15,634 nt of DNA from Candidatus Nanosyncoccus nanoralicus (GTDB lineage: Bacteria > Patescibacteriota > Saccharimonadia > Saccharimonadales > Saccharimonadaceae), in assembly GCF_004138405.1 (NCBI RefSeq), contig NZ_PRLL01000012.1, positions 1 to 15,634 on the forward strand, in the 5' to 3' direction. Both the position numbers and the translations under genes were made by a program. A model generated the notes under the pieces. The model searched no databases and was not told the DNA's origin. It saw nothing but the letters and a program-made list of their open reading frames with translations. Positions 1 to 7,602 of this stretch are shown in pieces (position 1 is the first letter of the stretch; every line of letters begins with the position of its first letter).

Positions 1-1
1 T

Positions 2-1945
2 ATTTACATCTCTTCCGAAAAGTCTACTTTTGCTGCGCCGTGTACTCCATCTCAAGCTCCAACTCTTACTCAAACCATATCAACAACCTCAATTAATTTT
101 AGTTTTAATAGTAATGATTTACGAACTTCTGCTACAAAAATCCTATCAACAGATGTTAAGCCAAGAACCAATAATGTGACTGGCCTTACTACGACAATTT
201 CAAGCATCGATGAAGATACTAGTCTAAACAGCACCGACCCTGCGAATACGGATAGAATTGCTTCTATAGATGGTGTATATCTACTAGCGAAAACTTGGGG
301 GTATCGATATAGGCAAAACCCTGGAGTCACAAAATATGCGATGAGCCCCATACCAAAAGCTAGTACTCCAGATACGATTTTAAGCACTACTAATAATTCT
401 CCAGTAGATTTGCGTATAGATTTTGGGGTAAAGGTAGCCCCTGGTTTAACATCTGGAACATACACAAAACAGTTAATTATTACTTCGTTTACAAACCATG
501 TTCCTACCACCGCAACTTTTTTACCTGGCCAGCAATTCATGGTTAAATTAAGGTCTGTTAATCCCAATTACGATACTGATGTTTTTAGACGATCGCAAAC
601 TGCGCCTCCAAATATTGCTACCGCAGTTATAGTGTCCACTAATGATTCGGCATACCCAATCTATGCCTGGTATGATGCAGCGCAAAAAACTATTCTATGG
701 TGGAGCGAAGCAGATATTTCTTATGCAAATGAAGATGCATCGCAAATGTTTATGGGTATAAATTTTCAAAACTCGCACAATGTGCAATTATTGGATTTGC
801 GCGGCATAAATACCAGCCGCACTAAAAACATGCGTTTTATGTTTGCTGAACAATATCACCACGTTAAACATATCGATCTTAGCGAATTTGATACTAGTCG
901 GGCAGAAAATATGATGCATATGTTTGCAGATTACACCCATAATTATAGCGCTATTCATATCGTTCCTGACCCGAGAGATTTTTCTAAGTTTAATACGAAA
1001 AATGTCAAAGATATGAGCTATATGTTTTTCTATTCAAATCTTCCGTCTATAGACATAAGACACTTCGATACGAGTAACGTAACGAACATGGATAGTATGT
1101 TTTTAGCTTTGAAAAATGTAACTTCATTAGACCTGTCTAATCTTAATACACAACGAGTTGTTAATATGTCTAATATGTTTTCGTTAAGCAAGTCATTAGT
1201 TAGTTTGAATATCTCAAATTGGAAAAATGACTCCTGTACTAATATGTCATTTATGTTTTCTAATCTAGGATCATTAACTGATTTAAATATAGATGGATTT
1301 ACAACACAAAATGTAACTAACATGACATCAATGTTTAATGGTGTTAAGAGATTAGAAAATCTTGACCTTTCAGGGTTTAATACTGGAAGAGTTACTCGTA
1401 TGGATTTAATGTTCCAAGATATGGAATCCTTAAAGACTATTAATCTATCTAGATTTAATACATCCAGTGTCACTACAATGAGTCATATGTTTTTTATGAC
1501 TAATGCCAATCCTCCTATTACCAATTTGGACCTTTCAAGCTTTAATACTAGCTCCGTTACGGATATGGAGCGCATGTTCGTTGGTCTTGCTAATCTACAG
1601 AATCTTAATGTCAGTTCTTTTGATACACGCAATGTTACAAACATGGAGGCTATGTTCTACTACACATTTGTTACACATCCAAATGGAGTACTTGATATTT
1701 CAAATTTTAATACTAATCGAGTTAATCGCATGAACGGCATGTTTAACTATATGAAGGTTAGGACAATTTATGCTTCTCCAAATTTTGTCACCAGCTCACT
1801 TACTCAGCAACCCTCTAATATCTTCATGGATAATGATAATATTACTGGCGGCAATAGTACCACCTATGCCTGGCCAAACTATACCTCAAACTTCGCTCAT
1901 ATCGACGCCCCTGGCAACCCTGGTTACTTTACTCAAAAACCGTAA
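2..1945 (+). CDS. BspA-like (DUF285) repeat surface protein, 5'-partial
   Basis: The frame is open from base 2 to the TAA at 1943-1945 with no convincing start, so the gene begins left of the window; 647 residues are visible. The first ~220 residues are Ser/Thr/Asn-rich and look like an extracellular beta-rich region. From about nt 720 to 1780 come 13 tandem repeats of ~22-27 residues built on N-[TS]-x-x-V-T-N-M-x-x-M-F followed by L-x-x-L-D-L-S-x-F, the hallmark of BspA-like/DUF285 leucine-rich repeats. The tail (Gly-Gly-Asn-x-Thr-Thr-Tyr ... Pro-Gly-Tyr-Phe-Thr) is the usual ending of such arrays. No sorting motif or membrane segment is seen at the C-terminus; any signal peptide or anchor would be in the missing N-terminus. 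Family members are surface proteins often linked to adhesion; a role in binding a host cell is inference. The gene looks more AT-rich than its neighbours, which may mark accessory DNA. Confidence 0.88.
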   Translation: MYISSEKSTFAAPCTPSQAPTLTQTISTTSINFSFNSNDLRTSATKILSTDVKPRTNNVTGLTTTISSIDEDTSLNSTDPANTDRIASIDGVYLLAKTWGYRYRQNPGVTKYAMSPIPKASTPDTILSTTNNSPVDLRIDFGVKVAPGLTSGTYTKQLIITSFTNHVPTTATFLPGQQFMVKLRSVNPNYDTDVFRRSQTAPPNIATAVIVSTNDSAYPIYAWYDAAQKTILWWSEADISYANEDASQMFMGINFQNSHNVQLLDLRGINTSRTKNMRFMFAEQYHHVKHIDLSEFDTSRAENMMHMFADYTHNYSAIHIVPDPRDFSKFNTKNVKDMSYMFFYSNLPSIDIRHFDTSNVTNMDSMFLALKNVTSLDLSNLNTQRVVNMSNMFSLSKSLVSLNISNWKNDSCTNMSFMFSNLGSLTDLNIDGFTTQNVTNMTSMFNGVKRLENLDLSGFNTGRVTRMDLMFQDMESLKTINLSRFNTSSVTTMSHMFFMTNANPPITNLDLSSFNTSSVTDMERMFVGLANLQNLNVSSFDTRNVTNMEAMFYYTFVTHPNGVLDISNFNTNRVNRMNGMFNYMKVRTIYASPNFVTSSLTQQPSNIFMDNDNITGGNSTTYAWPNYTSNFAHIDAPGNPGYFTQKP

Positions 1946-1970
1946 TCAACCCTAGCTCTGTAAAAAAATA

Positions 1971-1999
1971 TTGCCAAAAAACTGCTTTGGCGTTATAAT
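1971..1999 (+). promoter_or_regulatory. Promoter of tRNA-Lys
   Basis: TTGCCA (1971-1976) and a perfect TATAAT (1994-1999) are separated by 17 nt, placing the transcription start a few bases before the tRNA at 2013. The spacer contains an inverted repeat, GCCAAA (1973-1978) and TTTGGC (1986-1991), which overlaps the -35 box. Confidence 0.75.
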
Positions 2000-2012
2000 A
2001 AGAAAGACTTCT

Positions 2013-2089
2013 GGGTCGGTAGCTCAGTTGGTTAGAGCACGGGCCTTTTAAGCCCGGTGTCGAGGGTTCGAGCCCCTCCCGACTCACCA
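2013..2089 (+). tRNA. tRNA-Lys(UUU)
   Basis: A 77-nt cloverleaf with encoded CCA (2087-2089). The acceptor arm GGGTCGG (2013-2019) pairs with CCGACTC (2079-2085) with one G-U pair, and the discriminator is A2086. The anticodon stem CGGGC/GCCCG (2040-2044/2052-2056) encloses the loop CTTTTAA, giving anticodon TTT at 2047-2049. The T loop reads TTCGAGC. The tRNA has its own promoter and terminator, so it is a single-gene unit. Its U34 is a standard target of MnmA, which is encoded about 4 kb downstream. Confidence 0.97.
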
Positions 2090-2101
2090 GAATTTCGAAT
2101 T

Positions 2102-2127
2102 AAAACAGCCCATGAGGGCTGTTTTTT
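2102..2127 (+). terminator. Rho-independent terminator after tRNA-Lys
   Basis: An 8-bp stem AACAGCCC/GGGCTGTT (2104-2111/2116-2123) with loop ATGA runs into a six-T run (2122-2127), 14 nt after the tRNA CCA end. Confidence 0.9.
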
Positions 2128-2221
2128 GTGATACAAAAGTATCTAGCTAAACATCATTCCGCTTATCCTACCGAAAAACCATAAAATATGGTATTATAAA
2201 CCAAGTTTAATATTAATATTC

Positions 2222-2257
2222 TTATCACAAAAACTAGTCTAAATCTTTTTGTGGTAA
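2222..2257 (+). promoter_or_regulatory. Leader hairpin just upstream of bipA ribosome binding site
   Basis: TTATCACAAAAA (2222-2233) and TTTTTGTGGTAA (2246-2257) form a 12-bp stem with one G-U pair and a 12-nt loop. It ends 3 nt before the AAGGG Shine-Dalgarno sequence (2261-2265). The AT-rich stretch 2180-2220 probably holds the operon promoter (TATTAT at 2192-2197 is a possible -10 box), but no good -35 box was found. The hairpin could affect bipA translation or mRNA stability; no known riboswitch is recognised. Confidence 0.5.
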
Positions 2258-2272
2258 TCAAAGGGCAAAATC

Positions 2273-4111
2273 ATGGAGAATAAGGAACAAATTCGCAATG
2301 TAGCAATTATTGCTCACGTTGACCACGGCAAGACCACTCTGGTCGACGCTTTATTAAAACAATCTAATACTTTTCGCGATAATCAAGCGGAAATGAGTCA
2401 GACTCTTATTATGGACTCAGGCGATCAGGAGCATGAGCGCGGTATCACTATTACTGCCAAGCAGACCGCCGTCTATTATAATGGCTATAAAATCAATATC
2501 ATTGATACCCCTGGTCACGCTGACTTTTCTGGTGAGGTTGAACGTACCCTCAACATGGCTGACGGCGTGCTTCTTGTTGTTGATGCCCAAGAAGGTCCTA
2601 TGCCTCAAACCAAATTTGTTTTAAAGAAAGCCCTTGATTTAAAACTCAAACCTGTTGTTATTATTAACAAAATTGATAAACCCGCTGCCCGTATTGAAGA
2701 AGTCAAAGATGAAATTTCTGACCTCTTCCTCGAGCTTGCCACTGATGAGTCTCAGCTTAATTACCCGATTTATTTCGCAGTCGCTCGCGACGGTAAGGCT
2801 GGCAAAACCACCGACCTGGACAACGATCTACATGTTATTTTTGACTCTATTATCAACGACATTCCATCACCAAAAATTGATGAAGCTGAAGAAAAAGGCC
2901 TGCAGCTCCTGGTTGCCTCTCTTGCTGCCGATAATTACCTAGGTAAGTACGCTATTGGTAAAATTTTCCGTGGTAAGGTCAAACATGGTCAGACTGTTAA
3001 AATCATGAAAACTACTTTTGAAAATGGTGAACCACAGATTACTGCTGCTAATGCTAAAATTGATCGTCTTTTCGCTTATCGCGGTCTCGGTAAAGAGGAA
3101 GTCCAAGAAGCTTCTGCTGGTGACATCGTTGCTGTTACTGGTATCGCTGATGCCAATATTGGTGATACTCTCGCTTCTGGTGATCGGCCTGAAGCTCTCC
3201 CTACTATTGAATTAGAGCCGCCAACTCTTAGTATCTACATTGGCCCAAATACCAGTCCATTAAAAGGTAAAGAAGGTGAATTTACAACTTCAAGGCAGAT
3301 TTCCGATCGTCTTCATAAAGAGCTCGAAACCAATATTGCTCTAAAGATTGCCCAAGATGGTCTTGGTTATAAAGTTTCTGGTCGTGGCGAACTTCATCTC
3401 TCAGTCCTCATTGAAACCATGCGCCGCGAAGGGTATGAATTAGAAGCTGGCCGTCCTGAAGTTGTTTATAAAGAAATTGATGGCAAAAAGTGTGAACCAT
3501 TTGAGGATCTCACCATTGAGGTTGCTCCAGAATATGTTGGTGCCGTATCCCAAGAACTTGGTATTCGTAAAGCTGATCTAAAAACTCAGGAACTTACTTC
3601 CACTGGCGCTACCCGCTTTACTTATGAAATCTCTACTGCTGCTCTTATCGGTTTGCGCAACCAATTAATGACCGCTACCAAGGGAACAGTCTTGATGTCT
3701 TCCATTCCAAAAGGCTATCGCGAAATTGAGGGCAAATATAAACCAGAACGTAATGGTGTGCTCATTTCTTTTGAAACTGGTACTTCTACAGCCTACGCTC
3801 TTGATATGGCGCAGGCTCGTGGTATCCTCTTCATTCCTCCTCAAGTTCCAGTTTATCAGGGAATGATTGTTGGTCTCTCGAACAAGAAGGATGATATCGA
3901 TCTCAACGTCTGCCGTGAAAAGCAATTAACCAATATGCGCACTCACGCCTCTGATGGTGCGATCCAACTTACTCCATACACCAACCTCAGCCTTGAACAG
4001 TGTCTTGACTTCCTTCTTGATGACGAGCTTCTTGAAGTTACTCCAAAGAGCCTCCGTCTTCGCAAACGTCAACTCGATCCAATCAAACGTAAGCGTGAAG
4101 CTAAAAATTAA
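2273..4111 (+). CDS. bipA: Ribosome-associated translational GTPase BipA/TypA
   Basis: The 612-residue product has the usual length and full architecture of TypA/BipA, an EF-G-like GTPase that binds the 70S/50S ribosome and is linked to 50S assembly and stress or cold adaptation. Visible motifs are the P-loop AHVDHGKTT (residues 14-22), switch I with RGITI (56-60), the G3 motif DTPGH (78-82) and the G4 motif NKID (132-135). Domain II, the EF-G-like domains III and V (RGELHLSVLIETMRREG) and the BipA-specific C-terminal domain, ending in a basic tail, follow. The ATG is preceded by AAGGG at a 7-nt spacing. It is the first gene of a four-gene run, 11 nt before tatD. No missing key residues were noticed. 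Confidence 0.97.
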   Translation: MENKEQIRNVAIIAHVDHGKTTLVDALLKQSNTFRDNQAEMSQTLIMDSGDQEHERGITITAKQTAVYYNGYKINIIDTPGHADFSGEVERTLNMADGVLLVVDAQEGPMPQTKFVLKKALDLKLKPVVIINKIDKPAARIEEVKDEISDLFLELATDESQLNYPIYFAVARDGKAGKTTDLDNDLHVIFDSIINDIPSPKIDEAEEKGLQLLVASLAADNYLGKYAIGKIFRGKVKHGQTVKIMKTTFENGEPQITAANAKIDRLFAYRGLGKEEVQEASAGDIVAVTGIADANIGDTLASGDRPEALPTIELEPPTLSIYIGPNTSPLKGKEGEFTTSRQISDRLHKELETNIALKIAQDGLGYKVSGRGELHLSVLIETMRREGYELEAGRPEVVYKEIDGKKCEPFEDLTIEVAPEYVGAVSQELGIRKADLKTQELTSTGATRFTYEISTAALIGLRNQLMTATKGTVLMSSIPKGYREIEGKYKPERNGVLISFETGTSTAYALDMAQARGILFIPPQVPVYQGMIVGLSNKKDDIDLNVCREKQLTNMRTHASDGAIQLTPYTNLSLEQCLDFLLDDELLEVTPKSLRLRKRQLDPIKRKREAKN

Positions 4112-4122
4112 TTAAGGATAGT

Positions 4123-4881
4123 ATGGCTGAGCGCACGTATCTTATCGATTCACATTGTCATCTGCATGATCAAGAATTTTTTGCGCCAGCCGCCCAATTG
4201 TCTGGTTTAAAAAACGCTAAATTAAATCGAGTAGACAAAATCGTTTGTATCGGTACTGATCACCAGGATTCTTTGAATGCCCAGCGTTTTGTCCATGAGC
4301 ACCCAGAATCTAATCTATTTTGGTCATACGGTATTCATCCGTCAGAGTGGCAAGCCAGTCGCTCCACAGTTGATTTTAAAAATCAAGCTAATCCTCCAAT
4401 TGCCATCGGCGAAGTGGGTTTAGATTATCATTATGGAACCTCGGACAAAAAACAGCAAATCGCGCTTCTAGAAGAGATGCTCCAACTTGCAATTGATCAG
4501 AATCTTCCTCTCATCTTTCACGTCCGTGAGGCCTTTGATAATTTTTTTGCTATTCTGGGCAACTTTTCAACCGCTAATCTTCGCGGTGTAGTCCATTCTT
4601 TTACAGATAACAAGAAGAACTTAAAGCGCTCGCTTGAACACGGTTTCTATATTGGCGTCAACGGTCTTGCTACCTATTCGACCTTACCTCTACCTCCTCT
4701 CGATCGCATCCTACTTGAAACCGATGCTCCGTTTTTATCTCCTGTGCCATACCGTGGCGAGACTAATGAGCCTAGCCGCATTAAGGAAATTGCTACCTGG
4801 TTGGCAACAAAACTCCAGTTAGATCTACCAGTCGTTATCGATCAAACCACTAAAAATACCGAGGATCTCTTTGGTATATAA
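4123..4881 (+). CDS. tatD: TatD-family metal-dependent hydrolase/DNase
   Basis: The 252-residue protein is a TatD-type amidohydrolase-fold (TIM barrel) phosphodiesterase. Expected metal ligands are all visible: H11 and H13 in DSHCHLH, E97 in GEVGLDY, H133 in IFHVREAF, H158 in VVHSF and D201 in LETDAPFLSP. Family members act as 3'-5' exonucleases on DNA or RNA, or as D-aminoacyl-tRNA deacylase-like enzymes; which one applies here cannot be read from the sequence. The stretch between GFYIGVNGL and PPLDRILLE is several residues shorter than in most TatD proteins. AAGGAT precedes the ATG, and 11 nt separate it from bipA and from the next gene, implying co-transcription. Confidence 0.92.
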   Translation: MAERTYLIDSHCHLHDQEFFAPAAQLSGLKNAKLNRVDKIVCIGTDHQDSLNAQRFVHEHPESNLFWSYGIHPSEWQASRSTVDFKNQANPPIAIGEVGLDYHYGTSDKKQQIALLEEMLQLAIDQNLPLIFHVREAFDNFFAILGNFSTANLRGVVHSFTDNKKNLKRSLEHGFYIGVNGLATYSTLPLPPLDRILLETDAPFLSPVPYRGETNEPSRIKEIATWLATKLQLDLPVVIDQTTKNTEDLFGI

Positions 4882-4892
4882 TAAGAGGGAAT

Positions 4893-6071
4893 ATGAATTC
4901 TAATAATATCTACTTAGATTATGCTGCTGCCACCCCTGTCGACAAAAGGGTACTTACTGCCATGTTGCCATATTTTTCTGAAAAATTTTACAACCCCTCT
5001 GCCGCCTACCTGCCAGCCAAACATCTTCGTGGCGAATATGAAACCCAAAAAGGTCTACTCGCTAATGCTATTGGTGCTAAAGCGCCCGACCTAATTATTA
5101 CTGGTGGCGCAACTGAGTCAATCAACCTCGCCTTTACGGTTTTAAAGCAGAACACTGGACACTGTCTAATCTCCAGTATTGAACATGCCGCAGTGCGTGA
5201 GTCGGCTAGATCTTATTCGGCCGGCAATTTTGATGAAGTAAAAGTCTCAACTACTGGGTTAGTTGATTTAGTTGATCTCAGGCAAAAAATTAAAGAAGAT
5301 ACCATCCTAATTTCAATCGCACTTGTAAATAATGAACTAGGAACTATTCAGCCCCTCTCTGAAATTAGTCGCCTCTTGCAGGAGGTGCGCGAGTCTCGAC
5401 TAAAAGAGGGCAATCTCACGCCACTCTATCTTCACTCCGACGCTTCTCAGGCGATGAGTCTCCTTGATTTATCGGTTGCCAGATTGGGCGTGGATCTTCT
5501 CACCATTAATGCTGCCAAAGTCTATGGTCCCAAGGGGATTGGTGCTCTTTATGTTGCGCGTGGTGTAAAATTATCACCAGTAACTTTTGGTGGTGGGCAA
5601 GAGATGGGTTTACGTTCTGGTACGGAAAACGTTCCGGCCTTAATTGGCTTTGCTACTGCTGCAAAGCTTGCTAAAGAACATTTGGCTAGTTCTCGTCGCC
5701 AATATCAAGATTTTACAAGGCAGTTTAAGCAGATTATTGAGCAAGAATCTCGAGTCGCTCCGCTTTGGCTTGGCGATCCAAAACATCAATTGGTTAATTT
5801 TGTTCCAGTTTGTTTTAAAGGCTTAGACGCTGAACGTCTGATTTTTAAGCTTGAAGATCTAGGAGTTTATCTCTCTACCGGGGCTGCCTGTGCTGCTTCC
5901 AAAGGGCAAAAGTCTCATGTTCTCTCAGCTATCGGCCTATCAGATCAAGAGATTGCCGGTTCCTTACGAGTGACGTTTGGGCAGGGTAACCAGCTCGAAG
6001 ATGTTAAAAAAGCCGCACATCTGATCGCTGAAGTAGTAAATCAAGAGGCAAAGCGTCTTAAGTTGGTGTAG
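4893..6071 (+). CDS. iscS: Cysteine desulfurase, IscS/NifS family
   Basis: This 392-residue class V aminotransferase-fold enzyme uses pyridoxal phosphate to take sulfur from cysteine as an enzyme persulfide. The N-terminal LDYAAATPV, the cofactor-stacking H98 in SSIEHAAV, the D183-Q186 pair in HSDASQA, the Schiff-base K209 in AAKVYGPKGIGALYV and the persulfide Cys C333 in STGAACAASKG are all seen. The extended Cys loop is IscS/NifS-like rather than SufS-like. The residue before K209 is Ala, where E. coli IscS has His (SGHK). AGAGGG precedes the ATG. It lies 11 nt after tatD and 10 nt before mnmA. No Fe-S scaffold gene is in the window, so supplying sulfur to MnmA is the best supported local role; wider Fe-S assembly is possible. 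Confidence 0.93.
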   Translation: MNSNNIYLDYAAATPVDKRVLTAMLPYFSEKFYNPSAAYLPAKHLRGEYETQKGLLANAIGAKAPDLIITGGATESINLAFTVLKQNTGHCLISSIEHAAVRESARSYSAGNFDEVKVSTTGLVDLVDLRQKIKEDTILISIALVNNELGTIQPLSEISRLLQEVRESRLKEGNLTPLYLHSDASQAMSLLDLSVARLGVDLLTINAAKVYGPKGIGALYVARGVKLSPVTFGGGQEMGLRSGTENVPALIGFATAAKLAKEHLASSRRQYQDFTRQFKQIIEQESRVAPLWLGDPKHQLVNFVPVCFKGLDAERLIFKLEDLGVYLSTGAACAASKGQKSHVLSAIGLSDQEIAGSLRVTFGQGNQLEDVKKAAHLIAEVVNQEAKRLKLV

Positions 6072-6081
6072 TAGGAGTATT

Positions 6082-7185
6082 ATGCAGGATAAGATTTTAA
6101 GTTATAACCCAGAAAACTCCAATAAAACAGTTTTTGTTGGTATGTCTGGCGGCGTCGACTCCTCGGTTTCCGCCATGCTTCTAAAGAATGCCGGCTATCA
6201 AGTGGTCGGCGTTTACATGAAGAACTGGTCAAGGGACCTTCCAGGTATGAAATGTCCTTGGGCTGAGGATCTAGCTGACGCCAAACGGGTTGCTACTAAA
6301 CTAGATATTGATTTCCGGATTTTTGACTTTGAAGAAGAATATCATCAAAAAGTTGTCGATTATATGTTGTCGGAATTTCAAAAGGGGAATACTCCAAATC
6401 CAGACATTATGTGTAATCAAGAAATCAAATTTAAATTATTCTATGAGGTTGCCAAAGAACAGGGTGCCGACTTAATTGCCACCGGTCACTACGCTAGTTC
6501 AGACTCAAAAAACTTATTAAAAGCGGTTGATCAGAACAAGGATCAAACATATTTTCTTTACCGCATTTCAGAAGAAGCAGTCGCTTCAACTATTTTTCCA
6601 CTTGGGCGTCTTAATAAGCCAGAGGTGAAGCAGTTGGCTGCAGAGAATTGCCTTGATAATGCCTATAAAAAAGAATCCATGGGTGTTTGTTTTGTCGGCG
6701 AGGTGGGGATGCATGATTTTTTGAAAGAATATTTCCCAGTAACTCCAGGTGAGATTATTGATCGTGAGTCAGACCAAGTGATTGGAGTCCACGACGGTGC
6801 TGTTTTTTATACCATTGGTCAGCGACATGGATTAAATCTCAGTGGCGGTCTGCCTTACTACATTGTTGATAAGGATATGTCTCGAAATATTATTTATGTT
6901 TCACGTAATCTCAATAATCCAAATCTTTGGACTAATAAGCTAATACTCAAGGACATCTTCTTGCGTCCAGAATATGATAAAAATGGCGAGATTGTCCCTC
7001 TCCCTCTTAGTCTTGACATCCGTATTCGACACCGCGCTGCTCTGCAGTCCGCAAAGCTGACCCTTGACCAAGAAAAAAGTCAGGCGGTCCTCGAATTTAC
7101 ACACGAATTCAAGCGTCCCGCCTCTGGTCAATCGGCTGTTTTTTATCATGAAGATGTTTGTCTCGGTGGTGGTATTATTGCCTAA
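6082..7185 (+). CDS. mnmA: tRNA-specific 2-thiouridylase MnmA
   Basis: The 367-residue enzyme makes the 2-thio group on wobble U34 of tRNA-Lys, -Glu and -Gln, using ATP to adenylate the base and a protein persulfide as sulfur source. The PP-loop SGGVDSS lies at residues 22-28. The two catalytic cysteines are C111 (MCNQEIKF) and C203 (GVCFVGE), with TGHYA in between. The central and C-terminal beta-barrel domains follow, ending in the typical FYHEDVCLGGGIIA. TAGGAG overlaps the iscS stop and serves as Shine-Dalgarno sequence. Linkage to a cysteine desulfurase suggests direct sulfur transfer; no Tus relay genes are nearby. Its substrate tRNA-Lys(UUU) is encoded at 2013-2089. It is the last gene of the run. 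Confidence 0.97.
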   Translation: MQDKILSYNPENSNKTVFVGMSGGVDSSVSAMLLKNAGYQVVGVYMKNWSRDLPGMKCPWAEDLADAKRVATKLDIDFRIFDFEEEYHQKVVDYMLSEFQKGNTPNPDIMCNQEIKFKLFYEVAKEQGADLIATGHYASSDSKNLLKAVDQNKDQTYFLYRISEEAVASTIFPLGRLNKPEVKQLAAENCLDNAYKKESMGVCFVGEVGMHDFLKEYFPVTPGEIIDRESDQVIGVHDGAVFYTIGQRHGLNLSGGLPYYIVDKDMSRNIIYVSRNLNNPNLWTNKLILKDIFLRPEYDKNGEIVPLPLSLDIRIRHRAALQSAKLTLDQEKSQAVLEFTHEFKRPASGQSAVFYHEDVCLGGGIIA

Positions 7186-7186
7186 C

Positions 7187-7489
7187 CTATTTCTTGAAAC
7201 AGGCGCCGCCTTTTTTCTCTTCGAAGTCACGCGTGAATTCGTCGATATACCTTAAAAGACCTATCTTCTTAATTCTTTCATCTACGTCCTTCATTTCAAA
7301 ATCCGTCCCATCCTTATGGGTTGCGGAAATTGCCTTTTCGCTCGTTGGGTCAAATTTTACAGTAATAGTATCATTCGCCGTCTTACATACCAGGCTGATT
7401 GCGCCGTCTCCGGTCAAAGCTTTTTTAATCGAAAGGAATGCAATCAGTCCAATTATTCCGATAATAAACAAGGCAATTAATTTTCTCAT
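7187..7489 (-). CDS. Small membrane-anchored protein of unknown function
   Basis: The 100-residue product has a basic start (MRK), one hydrophobic segment at about residues 4-20 (signal anchor or signal peptide without an obvious cleavage site) and a polar, probably extracytoplasmic domain of ~75 residues. Two cysteines, C35 and C97, bracket this domain and could form a disulfide. The family is not recognised. The gene is supported by TAGGA a short distance before the ATG (AGGA at 7496-7499, 6-nt gap), by tight convergence with mnmA (1 nt between the two stop codons), and by an independent reading direction in an otherwise gene-free gap. A possible -10 (TATTAT) lies at 7548-7553 on the - strand. 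It could instead be a short lipoprotein-like factor, but no lipobox is seen. Confidence 0.7.
   Translation of the reverse strand: MRKLIALFIIGIIGLIAFLSIKKALTGDGAISLVCKTANDTITVKFDPTSEKAISATHKDGTDFEMKDVDERIKKIGLLRYIDEFTRDFEEKKGGACFKK
7201..7216 (+). terminator. Possible weak terminator of the bipA-mnmA operon
   Basis: AGGC/GCCT (7201-7204/7208-7211) with a 3-nt loop is followed by six T (7211-7216), 16 nt past the mnmA stop. The stem is only 4 bp, and the site lies inside the 3' end of the convergent gene, where it also encodes its Lys-Lys-Gly-Gly-Ala stretch. Confidence 0.3.
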
Positions 7490-7586
7490 CTTTTTTCCTA
7501 ATTATGCTTATCCTTACCTTAGCACAACCACCACGCAATGTCCATAAATAATAAAGTTATATGGCTGATAAACAGAAATTCAAGCG

Positions 7587-7595
7587 TGATATAAT
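7587..7595 (+). promoter_or_regulatory. Extended -10 promoter of alaS
   Basis: TGATATAAT (7587-7595) is an extended -10 element with a perfect TATAAT (7590-7595). No clear TTGACA-like box lies 16-18 nt upstream. The alaS ATG starts only 7 nt after the -10 box, where transcription itself would begin. Confidence 0.65.
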
Positions 7596-7602
7596 ATAGA
7601 GT

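Noticed and set aside
176..178. GTG as start of the BspA-like protein
   Set aside because: The frame is open without interruption to base 2 with similar Ser/Thr-rich composition and no ribosome binding site before 176; the gene is better read as cut by the window edge.
1030..1473. 147-residue frame on the - strand within the repeat protein
   Set aside because: It is the mirror of the DUF285 repeat array and lies wholly inside the gene.
720..1780. CRISPR array or DNA-level tandem repeat
   Set aside because: The periodicity is in the protein (about 22-27 residues per unit); the DNA units are too diverged, with no constant repeat and unique spacers.
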